Shown here piece by piece: positions 7,953-17,243 of a DNA stretch of 64,000 nt. Every line of letters starts with the position of its first letter. Position 1 is the first letter of the stretch. This stretch comes from Belnapia mucosa (GTDB lineage: Bacteria; Pseudomonadota; Alphaproteobacteria; Acetobacterales; Acetobacteraceae): positions 186,001 through 250,000 of the forward strand of contig NZ_JAEUXJ010000001.1 of NCBI RefSeq assembly GCF_016775475.1, given 5' to 3'. The notes below the pieces were generated by a model. That model saw nothing but the letters and a program-made list of their open reading frames with translations, was not told where the DNA came from and did not search any database. The translations under genes were made by a program, and so were the position numbers.

Positions 7953-10193
7953 ATGACCCTTATGGATATGATCTCTTGGTCCGGGGCGCCGGGTTCCGTC
8001 GAGGAGCCGGCCGAATGCCTCGCCCGTGCCGATGGGCTCCGGGATCGCCGGGCCTGGGCGGAGGCGGCGCGGGCCTATGCGGCTTATCTGCGGATGCAGC
8101 CCGAGGCCTGGGCGATCCGCGTCCAGTATGGCCATTGCCTGAAGGAAGACGGTGACCCCGAGGCGGCGCTGCAGGCCTATCGCGAGGCCGACCGGCAGAA
8201 CCCTGGGGATGCCGATATCCACCTCCAGCTCGGCCATGCGCTGAAGCTGCTGAACCGGTATGAGGAGGCGCTGGAGGAATATGTCCAGGCGCTGACCCTC
8301 GACCCCGCCAATGCCGCCGCGCGGCAGGAGGTCATGGCGCTCGACCCCGGGCTGGAGGATGCGCCGCGCCAGGCCCCGCAGCCCGTGGCGCCGCCTGTCC
8401 TATCCCCGCCTCCTGCCGCGCCCCAGGCGGCCGGTACTGCCACGGTCTTCGACGTCTCCGACCTGCTCGACTATTTCCGCCACAACCGCGCCCCCACCGG
8501 CATCCAGCGGGTGCAGCTCAACATCATCCGCGAGGCCCTGGCCGGCCCCGAATCCGGCAGCATCGCCATCGCCGGCTTCGACCCGGAGGCGGGCGTCTGG
8601 AAGCGGGTGCCGCCGGAGATCTTCCTCCGCCTCGCCACCCTGTCGCGCGAGGGCAGTTCGAATGCCGAGGCGCGCTGGCGCGGCGCGGTGAATGCGGTGC
8701 AGGAGGTGCTGCGGGGCGGCCCGCCGCTGGATTTCACGCCGGGCAGCAACCTGGTCAATCTCGGCACCTCCTGGTGGCTGCCGGATTATCTGCGGGCGGT
8801 GCGGGCGGCCAAGGCCCGCCATGGGCTGCGCTACATTCCCTTCATCCATGACTGCATCCCGCTGCTGGTGCCGGAGCATTGCGCACCGGGGCTGGTGAAT
8901 GAATTTGCCCGCTGGTTCGCCTCGGTCTGCCTGCATGCCGATGCGGTGCTGGCCAATTCCGAATGCACCCGGGCCGACATGCTGCGAGCGCAGCGCCGCC
9001 TCCTGCCGGGGCTCGACCTGCCCTGCTTCACCCTGCCGCTGGATGCGGCCGACCCAGCATCGCCGGCCTCTGCCCTGCCGGCGCGGCTGCGTGGCGGCCG
9101 GCCCTATGTGCTCTTCGTCGGCACTATCGAGTCCCGCAAGAACCACCTGCTCGCCTTCAATGCCTGGCTCAGCCTGCTGCGCCGGCACGGGCCGGATGCG
9201 GTGCCGGACCTGATTTGCGTCGGCAAGCGCGGCTGGCTGGCCGAGGCGGCGCTGCAGCTGCATCAGAATTCGCCGGCGCTGCGGGCCAGGGTGCATCTGT
9301 TGCACGGCATTCCGGATATCGAGCTGGAGGCGCTGTACCGCCACTGCCTCTTCACCCTCTACAATTCCTTCTACGAGGGCTGGGGCCTTCCGGTGACCGA
9401 GAGCCTGGCGGCCGGCAAGGTGCCGCTGGTGCCCGACCATTCCTCGCTGCGCGAGGCGGGGCGCGAGGGCGCGGTCTATTTCACCCCGCAAAGCGAGCCC
9501 GACCTGGTCGAGAAGCTGGAGCGGCTGATCTTCGACGCCGGCTTCCGCCGGGCGCAAGAGGCGGTGGTGGCCGCCGGGCCGCGGCCGCGCCGCTGGGCCG
9601 ATCTGGCGGCGCAGTTGCAATCGGTGCTGCGCGAGGCGAGTGGCAGCCTGCCCGCCCCGCGCGAGCGGATCGCCTTCCGCCTGGGTGAGGTGCATGAGCT
9701 GCGCCTGCTGCCGGGACCGGAGCCGAGCCTGCGTATGGCCATCGCCGATGCGCTGCGCGAGGGCGAGGGTTGGCACCGGCTGGAGGAGTGGGGCGTCTGG
9801 ACCGGCCCCGGCGCCTGCCGGTTGCAGCTGCCGCTCGAGCCTGGCGCTTCCTCCGGCCGGCTGCGCCTCTATCTGGAGATGGTGGCGCCGCCGGAACCGG
9901 TGGAATGTCGCATCCGCGCCGGGCTGGCGGGCGAAGCCATGGGCGCCGCCCAGATCGTCTCGGCCACGTCTGGGGAGCGGCTCTTCTGCATCCTCGACCT
10001 GGACGGGGCCGAGGCGGGCGAGGTCGAGGTCCAGATCGAGACCGTGCAGGCCGCAACCTTGCCGGATGAGGGTGGGGCGCGTCAGGTCGGCCTCGGCCTC
10101 CGCAGCCTCATGCTCTGCCGCCGCGACGATATCGCCACCCGGCTCGACTATCTGGAACGGGCGGCGCTGCCGCGGATGGTCGGCGGCGGCTGA
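7953..10193 (+). CDS. TPR-containing GT4 glycosyltransferase
   Basis: 746-residue three-part protein. Residues about 24-130 are tetratricopeptide repeats (WAIRVQYGHCLKEDGDPEAA, DIHLQLGHALKLLNRYEEAL). Residues about 155-560 are a GT4 glycosyltransferase (RNNHAP-type NRAPTGIQRVQ start, FVGTIESRKNH near 388, E-x7-E in FYEGWGLPVTE near 470). The last 185 residues are a beta-rich region I do not recognise. TPRs suggest docking with partners of the polysaccharide machinery. ATG codons at 7962 and 7968 are alternative starts. The stop faces the KpsD-like gene. Confidence 0.85.
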   Translation: MTLMDMISWSGAPGSVEEPAECLARADGLRDRRAWAEAARAYAAYLRMQPEAWAIRVQYGHCLKEDGDPEAALQAYREADRQNPGDADIHLQLGHALKLLNRYEEALEEYVQALTLDPANAAARQEVMALDPGLEDAPRQAPQPVAPPVLSPPPAAPQAAGTATVFDVSDLLDYFRHNRAPTGIQRVQLNIIREALAGPESGSIAIAGFDPEAGVWKRVPPEIFLRLATLSREGSSNAEARWRGAVNAVQEVLRGGPPLDFTPGSNLVNLGTSWWLPDYLRAVRAAKARHGLRYIPFIHDCIPLLVPEHCAPGLVNEFARWFASVCLHADAVLANSECTRADMLRAQRRLLPGLDLPCFTLPLDAADPASPASALPARLRGGRPYVLFVGTIESRKNHLLAFNAWLSLLRRHGPDAVPDLICVGKRGWLAEAALQLHQNSPALRARVHLLHGIPDIELEALYRHCLFTLYNSFYEGWGLPVTESLAAGKVPLVPDHSSLREAGREGAVYFTPQSEPDLVEKLERLIFDAGFRRAQEAVVAAGPRPRRWADLAAQLQSVLREASGSLPAPRERIAFRLGEVHELRLLPGPEPSLRMAIADALREGEGWHRLEEWGVWTGPGACRLQLPLEPGASSGRLRLYLEMVAPPEPVECRIRAGLAGEAMGAAQIVSATSGERLFCILDLDGAEAGEVEVQIETVQAATLPDEGGARQVGLGLRSLMLCRRDDIATRLDYLERAALPRMVGGG

Positions 10194-10215
10194 AGCGCCG
10201 CCGCCAGGGCCTGGA

Positions 10216-12003
10216 TCAGAGGAAGATCCGGGTCGAGACCGCGATCTGGTAGATCAGCCCGAGCAGGTCGCTGCCGATCTGGAAGGCCTTGGGGTCGAGC
10301 CGCGGCAGGACGATCAGCTCATCGCCCGGGCGCGGGCCTTCCTGCGGCTCCAGCACCAGCTCGCCGCTGGCGCGGCGGATCATGATGGAACCCTCATTGC
10401 CACGGGCGGAGAAGCCGCCGGCGCTGCGGACGTAATCGGCCAGCCGCAATTCCGGCCGCCAGACCACGGCGCGCGGCGCCGTCACTTCGCCCGCCACCAG
10501 CACGGTCTGCGACCGCTCCGGGATGACGATCACGTCGCCATCCTCCAGCCGCACCGGGGCACAGCGCCCGTCGCGGTCGGAGACGACGATCCGCCCCTCC
10601 GGCTGGGTGCGGCGCGCCCGCTGGATATAGGAGGAGACGAGATTGGCTTCCGAGGCGCGGATGGCGGCGACGCCCGTCGTCGGCGAGACGGCGAGGAAGA
10701 GCTGCCGTTCCAACCGGTCCAGCGCCTCATCGATGGCGCGGCGCTGCTGCTGCGCGACCGAAGGCCGCAGCAGGAAGACCGATCGGGTATCGGCCAGCAC
10801 CGGATCCACCGCGATATGGTCGAGCAGCTGGCACAGCTGCATGTCGCGCTCGGCCACCAGCACCGAGGGACCGATCCGGCTGCCCTCCACCGAGACGCGC
10901 ACGGTCCGCGCCGGGCTGTCGGTGATGAAGGTGACGGTGTCCTGGTCGCCGAGCGTCAGCCCGGCGAGTTCCGTCAGTGAGGCATAGCGGGAGAAGGGCT
11001 GGCCGCCCCGCGTGCCCTTGACGATGGCATTGGTGGCGGAGGGAAGGGGACGGGTATAGTCGATCAGCTCCCGCCCCGTCATTGCCCGGCCCGGCACCTC
11101 GAAGAGGTAGTTGTTGCGGACCGCGCCGTCGGCGCCGACCACGGCGCGCTGCCGGGCGACGACCAGCGTATCGCCTTCCTGCAGCCGCACCTGCGGCAGC
11201 GAGCCCTCCAGGAGGAAGCGATAGAGATCGATATTGGCGACGGTCCGGCCGCCGCGATGGATGGCGATCTCGCGGTAGGAGCCACGGCCGGGATCGACGC
11301 CGCCGGCACGCACCAGGAAATCGATCACGCTATCCGCCGCCGAGCCGCCAAAGCGACCAGGAGTGCGGACGAAGCCGGTGACAAAGACGCCGATGCGCTG
11401 AGTGGAGAGCAGCACGGCATAGACCTGCACCTGCTGGGTGTAGACCTTCTGCACCTCGCCTTCGACCACTCGCTGCAGGTCACCGGCGCGGGTGCCGGCA
11501 AGCCGGATCGGGCCAATATTCGGCAGGAAGAGATTGCCCGAGGGATCGACCACGCCGATCGCCTCCGCCTCCACCGCGCCCCAGACGCGGAGCGAGACCC
11601 GGTCGCCCGGGGTGATGACGTAATTCGGATTCGGCGCGTCGGAGACGGCAGTCGCCTCCCGCGTGAAGAGGCTGGCGCCGAAGACGGCGGTGGCGCCGGC
11701 GCTGCGCTGGCCGTCGCCGAGCGGACCCATGGCGACCGGCCCGCCTTCCGATTCCGTCACCTCGCCGGGGCGGGAGACGACGCGGTCGGAGCGCAGCAGG
11801 TTGGGCAGGGTCTGCACGGCGGGCGCGCCTGCGCCCATGACGGACGGCACCACGCCGCGCCCGGCCGCGAGCCCTGCCGCCGACTGGTTCAGCAACAGCT
11901 GCTGCTGCTGCGCCTGGAGGTTCTGCAGCGGCGTCTGTGCCATGGCCGGCCCGGCCAGCAGCAGCGCCGCGAGGAGCGCACCGCGCATCGGCTCAGGCCG
12001 CAT
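10216..12003 (-). CDS. polysaccharide export outer-membrane protein, KpsD/Wza-type
   Basis: About 595-residue exporter subunit with signal peptide (MRGALLAALLLAGPAMA-Q). The poly-export domain is clear (NYVITPGDRVSLRVWGAVEA, VDPSGNLFLPNIGPI), followed by SLBB domains (GVFVTGFVRTPGRFGGSAAD, VLVAGEVTAPRAVVW). It would form the periplasm-spanning channel that passes polysaccharide to the surface. The ATG at 12003 overlaps the stop of the KpsE-like gene by 11 bp; ATG 11988 is an alternative that keeps the signal peptide. It is last in the export operon. Confidence 0.9.
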   Translation of the reverse strand: MRPEPMRGALLAALLLAGPAMAQTPLQNLQAQQQQLLLNQSAAGLAAGRGVVPSVMGAGAPAVQTLPNLLRSDRVVSRPGEVTESEGGPVAMGPLGDGQRSAGATAVFGASLFTREATAVSDAPNPNYVITPGDRVSLRVWGAVEAEAIGVVDPSGNLFLPNIGPIRLAGTRAGDLQRVVEGEVQKVYTQQVQVYAVLLSTQRIGVFVTGFVRTPGRFGGSAADSVIDFLVRAGGVDPGRGSYREIAIHRGGRTVANIDLYRFLLEGSLPQVRLQEGDTLVVARQRAVVGADGAVRNNYLFEVPGRAMTGRELIDYTRPLPSATNAIVKGTRGGQPFSRYASLTELAGLTLGDQDTVTFITDSPARTVRVSVEGSRIGPSVLVAERDMQLCQLLDHIAVDPVLADTRSVFLLRPSVAQQQRRAIDEALDRLERQLFLAVSPTTGVAAIRASEANLVSSYIQRARRTQPEGRIVVSDRDGRCAPVRLEDGDVIVIPERSQTVLVAGEVTAPRAVVWRPELRLADYVRSAGGFSARGNEGSIMIRRASGELVLEPQEGPRPGDELIVLPRLDPKAFQIGSDLLGLIYQIAVSTRIFL

Positions 12004-13195
12004 GTTCACGCATCCCGGCGACGAGCAGCCAGGCCAGGCCATAGCCCACGGAGAGGGCGAGGAAGAGGTAGAGCACAGTTAGGGTCGCCTTCGGGTAGCG
12101 GGCATATTCCGCGAGATTCGGCTCCACCACGCGGAGCAGGAAGAGCTGCTGGCGCTGGGCATCGACCCGCGCCTTCTCGAGCGAGGCGGTGGCCGAGGCG
12201 AGCTGGGCGCGGGCCAGCTCCCGCTCCAGGCTCAGGCGTTCGTAATCGCCGATCTGTTGCGACAGCCCGGCCTCGCCGACGCTGACGCGTTCCCGCTCCT
12301 CGCGGGCCTGGGCGTTCAGCGCCTCGACCCGGTTGCGGAGCTGGGTGATGCGCGGGCTGTCGGCGCGGGCAAAACGCTGCGCCTCGGCCAGCTCGGCGCG
12401 GGCCTGGGCCAGGGCGCCTTCCAGCTTGCCGATGGTCTCGACCGCGACGGCGGCCGAGCGGGTGGGGTCCACCGCGCGCTCGCGCTGGCGGAATTCCGCC
12501 ATGGCGAGCTGGGCCGCGGTCAGCCGCGCCTCGGCCCGCTCCAGCTCCTCGCGCGCCACCCGCAGCGCATCCTGCTGCAGCCGCTCATTCAGTCGGTTCA
12601 CCATGCCTTCCGACAGGGCCAGCAGGTTCTGGGCGATGAGCTGCGAGTCGTCGGCGCGGAAGCTGTGGACGCGGAGCGTGGTGATGCCGCTGGTGGTGTC
12701 GTATTCGACCTTCACCATGCGGCGGAAGTAGTCCAGCAGCCGCTCGGCATTCGGCTCCTCCCACCAGAGCCGGGCGACGGGGTCGGCTTCGGGCCGGCGG
12801 AACATCTCGACCAGCGGCATCCGGGTCCGCAGGGCCGCGACGGCGTCGTGCGATTCCAGATAGTCGCGGATGCCCATGGCATCCTCCTGCGCCGGGCGGA
12901 AGCCGGCGCCCGACATCATCTCGCCTAGTCCGCCCATGCTGGGCGAGGGCGCGCTGCGGCCGCGCACCAGGAAGCGTGCCTCGGAATCGTATTGCGGGGC
13001 GGCGTAGCCGAAGAGATAGCCGCCGGCGATGGCCGTCGGCAGCAGCACGGTCAGCGCATAAGCCCGGCGCCGGGCGAAGCGGCGCAGCCGCGCCCCGAGC
13101 CCCGGCGCGGCGACCGGGCCGGACCAGCCCGCCGCATCCAGCCCGGCCGCGTCAGGCAGCGTGGTAGACGGCGATCGCTTCGTCCAGATCGTCAT
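11993..13195 (-). CDS. capsule polysaccharide export inner-membrane protein, KpsE-like
   Basis: 400-residue polysaccharide co-polymerase family protein. Membrane helices lie near residues 46-65 (YALTVLLPTAIAGGYLFGYA) and 370-392 (ATLTVLYLFLALSVGYGLAW). Between them is a long Glu/Arg/Ala-rich coiled coil (about 185-345). The periplasmic start (YDSEARFLVRG) is typical of KpsE/BexC proteins, which link the ABC exporter to the outer-membrane channel. The start lies 44 bp inside the kpsT reading frame, an unusually long overlap, but no nearer in-frame Met keeps the N-terminal helix. Confidence 0.9.
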   Translation of the reverse strand: MTIWTKRSPSTTLPDAAGLDAAGWSGPVAAPGLGARLRRFARRRAYALTVLLPTAIAGGYLFGYAAPQYDSEARFLVRGRSAPSPSMGGLGEMMSGAGFRPAQEDAMGIRDYLESHDAVAALRTRMPLVEMFRRPEADPVARLWWEEPNAERLLDYFRRMVKVEYDTTSGITTLRVHSFRADDSQLIAQNLLALSEGMVNRLNERLQQDALRVAREELERAEARLTAAQLAMAEFRQRERAVDPTRSAAVAVETIGKLEGALAQARAELAEAQRFARADSPRITQLRNRVEALNAQAREERERVSVGEAGLSQQIGDYERLSLERELARAQLASATASLEKARVDAQRQQLFLLRVVEPNLAEYARYPKATLTVLYLFLALSVGYGLAWLLVAGMREHAA

Positions 13196-13799
13196 ATCGG
13201 GTCAGCCTACCATCATTGAGGACTGCGGCGCTGGTGCAGAAGGCCCGCACCGTTTCGGCCTGGTGGGAGACGAGGAGCAGCGCGCTCCTCTCCTGGCGAT
13301 CGGCCAGCGCCTTGCGGCAGCGTTCGCCGAAACGGGAATCGCCAACGGCGATCACCTCATCCACCAGGTAGCATTCGAAATCGACCGCGAGCGACAGGGC
13401 GAAGCCGAGCCGCATCATCATGCCCGAGGAATAGGTCCGCACCGGCAGCCGGTAATATTCCCCGAGCTCGGCGAAATCCTCGACGAAATCCACCGTCTCC
13501 TGCACCGGGCGGTCGTAGATGCGGGCGATGAAGCGCGCATTGTCGGCGCCGGTGATGCTGTAATGCATGGCCCCCGCGAAGCCGAGCGGCCAGGAGACGC
13601 TCATCCGCCGCTCGACCTTGCCATGGGTCGGATGCTCGACCCCGGCGATGAGGCGGAGCAGCGTGGTCTTGCCGGCCCCATTGCGGCCGAGGATGCCGAT
13701 CTTTTCGCCAGGGCGGAAGGTCGCGTCGATGCCGCGCAGCACCGGCCGCAGGCCGAGATGCGTCTTGTAGGATTTGTGGATGTCGTGCAGCCGGATCAC
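13152..13799 (-). CDS. kpsT: capsule polysaccharide ABC transporter ATP-binding protein
   Basis: 215-residue nucleotide-binding subunit that powers export of lipid-linked polysaccharide with KpsM. It has Walker A (GRNGAGKTT, about 38-46), an ABC signature of KpsT type (YSSGMMMRLGFALSL), Walker B (CYLVDEVIAVGD) and a switch His (LLVSHQAE). Length and the SSGM signature match KpsT/Wzt-type subunits. The gene is 3 bp after kpsM and overlaps the KpsE-like gene. Confidence 0.94.
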   Translation of the reverse strand: MIRLHDIHKSYKTHLGLRPVLRGIDATFRPGEKIGILGRNGAGKTTLLRLIAGVEHPTHGKVERRMSVSWPLGFAGAMHYSITGADNARFIARIYDRPVQETVDFVEDFAELGEYYRLPVRTYSSGMMMRLGFALSLAVDFECYLVDEVIAVGDSRFGERCRKALADRQERSALLLVSHQAETVRAFCTSAAVLNDGRLTRYDDLDEAIAVYHAA

Positions 13800-13802
13800 G
13801 GC

Positions 13803-14600
13803 CTAGACCACCAGATCCAGCCGGGCGCGTCGGAGCCCGGCCATGCCGAGCAGGTTCAGCCCCGCGGCCCAGTAGATGGCATAGTTCACGTCATAGGTGG
13901 TCGGCACGACCTTGCCGAAATGCCCATCGCGGATCATCTCGAACAGGTGGACGGTCGGCACCCAGAGCGCGGCCTGCTGCGCCTCGGACGGTAGCCAGAA
14001 CACCATCCAGAAGGCGCCGGTGATCGGCAGGGTCAGATAGGTGACGAGATGCGTCACCCGGTCGAAGATCTCGGTATAGACGGCGCCGGTGGCGATCAGC
14101 ATCGCCACGCCATGGGCGATCAGCAGCATCAGCATCATGCCGATCAGCATCTTGAAGGGATCGTCCGGCCAGTCGCCGAAGACGATGCCGAAGATGGCGA
14201 GGAAGGCGATCATCGCCCCCAGCACCGCCGCACCCTCCAGCACATCCCGCGCGATCATGATGTCGAGCAGGGTGATGTGCCGGTGATAGAGCAGCGACTG
14301 GTTGGCCGGCACCGCCGAGGGCGCACGGTTCACCACGCCGCGGAACAGGTAGAACGGCACGTAGCCTCCCACCCAGAACTCGAAAGGGTTCAGCCCGCCC
14401 GGCAGCCCGTGCCCGGTGAAGTAGTGGACGGCGCCGATCGTCCCGCCCAGCAGGGCCGGCTCGACGAAGAGCCAGAGATAGCCAAGGTTGTCGCGGCCGA
14501 AGCGGGTGCCGAGTTCACGCAGGGTCAGCGCCCCGATCACCCGCATCTGGCGCGCGAAGGCGCCGCCGGGCGGTGCCCGTCGCTGCGTGGTCGCGCTCAC
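13803..14600 (-). CDS. kpsM: capsule polysaccharide ABC transporter permease
   Basis: 265-residue ABC-2 type permease with about six membrane helices. The start region (MRVIGALTLRELGTRFGRDN, then LGYLWLFVEPALLG) is the conserved KpsM opening, with the pre-helix and first membrane segment. The GTG at 14600 overlaps the stop of the upstream lipoprotein gene (GTGA), which argues for coupling. Met at 14546 is an alternative. Upstream in-frame codons back to 15479 are an artefact of high GC. With KpsT it forms the inner-membrane exporter. Confidence 0.93.
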   Translation of the reverse strand: MSATTQRRAPPGGAFARQMRVIGALTLRELGTRFGRDNLGYLWLFVEPALLGGTIGAVHYFTGHGLPGGLNPFEFWVGGYVPFYLFRGVVNRAPSAVPANQSLLYHRHITLLDIMIARDVLEGAAVLGAMIAFLAIFGIVFGDWPDDPFKMLIGMMLMLLIAHGVAMLIATGAVYTEIFDRVTHLVTYLTLPITGAFWMVFWLPSEAQQAALWVPTVHLFEMIRDGHFGKVVPTTYDVNYAIYWAAGLNLLGMAGLRRARLDLVV

Positions 14601-14950
14601 GGCCGTTGCATGCCGCCACTGCCCAGCAGCGGCCGGGCCTCGGCCCATTGGCCCTCGGCCTCGCAGACCAGGCGGGACCGCTCGCCCATGCCGGAGCCGA
14701 CCAGGAGTTCGCGGCAGTCGCGGCCGCTGGCGGCGTGATAGGCGCGCAGCAGGCGCACCCGCGCGCCGCCGACCATGGTCTCGGCGCCCGGCCGGGCGGT
14801 GGCGGCGAAGGCCACCATGGGATCCGAGGGCGGCAGCGCCGCGGCGACCGGCATGGCGGCGGGCGTCGATGCGACCTCCGAGCCGCCGAACCGGGCACAG
14901 CCCGGCAGCAGCAGGGCGCCAAGAATCGCCAGTCGCGCAGCAGATGTCAT
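14597..14950 (-). CDS. small lipoprotein at the head of the kps operon
   Basis: 117-residue protein with a type II signal peptide and lipobox (LLLPGC near residue 18), so it should be lipid-anchored. The C-terminal part (YHAASGRDCRELLVGSG then RSRLVCEAEGQWAEA) resembles the cysteine-containing C-terminal module of 17-kDa/RT0821-type surface antigens; this is a weak resemblance by eye. ATG 14950 is chosen; GTG 14953 is possible. It overlaps kpsM by 4 bp and is the first gene of the export operon, so a role in polysaccharide export or attachment is plausible. Confidence 0.75.
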   Translation of the reverse strand: MTSAARLAILGALLLPGCARFGGSEVASTPAAMPVAAALPPSDPMVAFAATARPGAETMVGGARVRLLRAYHAASGRDCRELLVGSGMGERSRLVCEAEGQWAEARPLLGSGGMQRP

Positions 14951-15048
14951 CACGGTCAGGACCCCCGGTCCCCTCTAGCAAAACGCGAGGCGACGGCAAG
15001 CATCTTTCGCATGGCAGGCTTGCCCGGCAAACCCTATAGCCTGCCCGC

Positions 15049-15852
15049 GTGAACGAAGCCTTAACCAGCGGCCGGGCCGCCATCCGCCATGCCGTCGTCA
15101 CCGGCGCCTCCCGCGGCCTGGGCGCGGCCATCGCCCGGCGGCTGGCCGCACCCGGGATGAGGCTTGGCCTCCTCGCCCGCGGCGAGGCCGGGCTGGCCGA
15201 GACCGCCGCCGCCTGCCGGGCCCAGGGCGCGCTGGTGGAGACCGCCCGGCTCGATGTGCGGGATGCCCCGGCGCTCGCGGCGCAGCTCCTCGCCTGGGAT
15301 GGGGAGGCGCCGATCGATGCGGCGGTCGCCAATGCCGGGATCAATGGCGGCACCCGGCCCGATGGCACGCCCGAAGGCCATGCAGTGGCGAGCGCGCAGA
15401 TCGCGGTCAACCTGCTCGGCGCGGTCAATCTGGTGGAGCCGCTGCTGCCCCTGATGCTGGCGCGGCGGCGCGGCGCCATCGCCCTGGTCGGCTCGGTCGC
15501 CGGCTTCCGCGGCCTGCCGGACAGCCCGGCCTATTCCGCCAGCAAGGCCGGGCTCTGGGCCTATGGCGAGGCGCTGCGGGCGGCGCATGGCCCGGCCGGG
15601 CTGCGCGTCACGGTGCTGGCGCCCGGCTTCTTCACCAGCGCCATGTCCGCCACCTTCCTCGGCGCCCATCCCTTCGAGCTGCCGGTCGAGGCGGTGGCGA
15701 CCCGGCTGCACCGGGCGCTGCTGCGCGGCGAGGGGAGGGCGGTGCTGCCCTGGCCGATGGGGGCGGGGCTCCGCGCCCTCGCCCTGTTGCCGGCGCCCGT
15801 CTCGGACTGGATGGTCCGGCGCTTCCGCTTCCGAGTGCAGCCGGAGGACTAA
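15049..15852 (+). CDS. SDR family oxidoreductase
   Basis: 267-residue short-chain dehydrogenase/reductase. It has the nucleotide-binding TGASRGLG motif, the NAG motif (AVANAGI), active-site Ser (LVGSVAGF) and YSASK catalytic Tyr/Lys. The start codon is GTG. The C-terminal basic/hydrophobic tail (MVRRFRFRVQPED) suggests loose membrane contact. It is divergent from the kps operon with 98 bp between them, so the two may share a regulatory region; the substrate is unknown. Confidence 0.86.
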   Translation: MNEALTSGRAAIRHAVVTGASRGLGAAIARRLAAPGMRLGLLARGEAGLAETAAACRAQGALVETARLDVRDAPALAAQLLAWDGEAPIDAAVANAGINGGTRPDGTPEGHAVASAQIAVNLLGAVNLVEPLLPLMLARRRGAIALVGSVAGFRGLPDSPAYSASKAGLWAYGEALRAAHGPAGLRVTVLAPGFFTSAMSATFLGAHPFELPVEAVATRLHRALLRGEGRAVLPWPMGAGLRALALLPAPVSDWMVRRFRFRVQPED

Positions 15853-17243
15853 AGCGGCGGCGCCATGTCCTTCCACGGCGCTGCCCGCTCATAACCCGCC
15901 GCGGCGCGGTAGAGGGTTGCTTCCCGAAAGCTCGGCGCCACGAGCTGGAGGCCGAGCGGCAGGCCGGCCTCGCGGCTCAGCCCGCACATGACGCTAATGG
16001 CCGGGTGGCCGGTGACGTTGAAGGGCGTGCGGGCCTGGCGGGAATAGGTGCGGTCCACCTCCGCCGGGTCGTCGATCCGGCAGGCCGGCTCCATGGAACT
16101 GGCGCAGAGCAGCAGGTCGACCTCGGCGAAGGCCGCCTCCACCGCGGCGACCAGCTGGCGGCGGCGGCGCTGCGCCTGGACATAGTCGGCGCCGGTCACG
16201 AACATCCCCGGCAGCAGGCGCCGGCGGGTGAGGCCGGCATAGTCGCCCGGCCGCTCCCGCAGCCAGGTCTCATGGATGGCCACCGCCTCTGGCAGGAGGA
16301 TGGTGCGGTTCACGCCGGCGAATTCGCCGAGCGGCGGCAGGATCACGCTGGTGATCGTGGCGCCCTCGGCGGCGAGCAGATCGGCCGCCGCCTCCAGCGC
16401 GGCCGCCATCTCCGGCACCGCCGGCTGGTCCACCTCATGGAAGTGCCGGACGAAGCCGATGCGCAGACCGCGCAGGCCGAGATGCAGGTCGCGGGTATAG
16501 TCCTCGCCCGGGCGGGCGGCGCTGCCTGGGTCTTCCGGGTCATGCCCGGCGATCGCGTTCAGCAGCAGGGCATTGTCCCGCACCGTCCGGGTCATCGGCC
16601 CGACATGGTCCAGGGTGAAGGCCAGCGGGAAGACGCCGCGGCGGGAGACGAGGCCATAGGTCGGCTTCAGCCCGACCAGGCCGCAATGGCTGGCCGGATG
16701 CCGGACCGAGCCGCCAGTATCCGTCCCGAGCGCCGCCGGCACCATCCGCGCAGCAACCGCGGCTCCGGAGCCGGAGGAGGAGCCGCCCGGATGATGCGCC
16801 GTGTTCCAGGGATTGCGGGCGGGCGGGAAGGGCAGGTCGAAGGCCGGGCCGCCGATGGCGAATTCATGGGTGGCGAGCTTGGCTGGGAAGACGGCGCCCG
16901 CCGCCCGCAGCCGCGCCGTCACCGCGGCATCCGCCTCCGCCACCCGGTCGAGCTGCAGTTTCGAATGGCAGGTGGTGGGATGGCCGGCGAGGTCGATGAT
17001 ATCCTTCAGCCCTACGGGCACGCCATGCAGCGGGGAGCGCGGCCCGCCCCGGGCGATCTCCGCCTCCGCCGCGCGCGCCTGCGCCATCGCCTCTTCCTCG
17101 GCCAGGCGGATGACGGCGTTGAGCCGTGGCTCCACCGCGGCGATGTGCTCGAGGCAGGATTGCAGCAGCTCGACCGGGGAGAGGCGCCGGGCGGCGATCA
17201 GCGCCGCGGCCTCGGCCAGCGGCATGGCATGGGGTGCGGTCAT
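15849..17243 (-). CDS. amidase, AtzE-like (amidase signature family)
   Basis: 464-residue amidase signature enzyme. The Ser-cisSer-Lys triad is present: Lys in VGLKDIID, Ser in PGGSSSGSGAAVAA, nucleophile Ser in GTDTGGSVRHPA. Preceding it, with an ATGA overlap, is a 59-residue AtzG-like gene; AtzG-AtzE pairs are known from 1-carboxybiuret hydrolysis in cyanuric acid breakdown, and related pairs act on other amides. The ATG 17243 start fits this overlap. Upstream in-frame codons to 17738 are not coding. It converges on the SDR gene with a 4-bp overlap. The substrate is open. Confidence 0.9.
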   Translation of the reverse strand: MTAPHAMPLAEAAALIAARRLSPVELLQSCLEHIAAVEPRLNAVIRLAEEEAMAQARAAEAEIARGGPRSPLHGVPVGLKDIIDLAGHPTTCHSKLQLDRVAEADAAVTARLRAAGAVFPAKLATHEFAIGGPAFDLPFPPARNPWNTAHHPGGSSSGSGAAVAARMVPAALGTDTGGSVRHPASHCGLVGLKPTYGLVSRRGVFPLAFTLDHVGPMTRTVRDNALLLNAIAGHDPEDPGSAARPGEDYTRDLHLGLRGLRIGFVRHFHEVDQPAVPEMAAALEAAADLLAAEGATITSVILPPLGEFAGVNRTILLPEAVAIHETWLRERPGDYAGLTRRRLLPGMFVTGADYVQAQRRRRQLVAAVEAAFAEVDLLLCASSMEPACRIDDPAEVDRTYSRQARTPFNVTGHPAISVMCGLSREAGLPLGLQLVAPSFREATLYRAAAGYERAAPWKDMAPPL

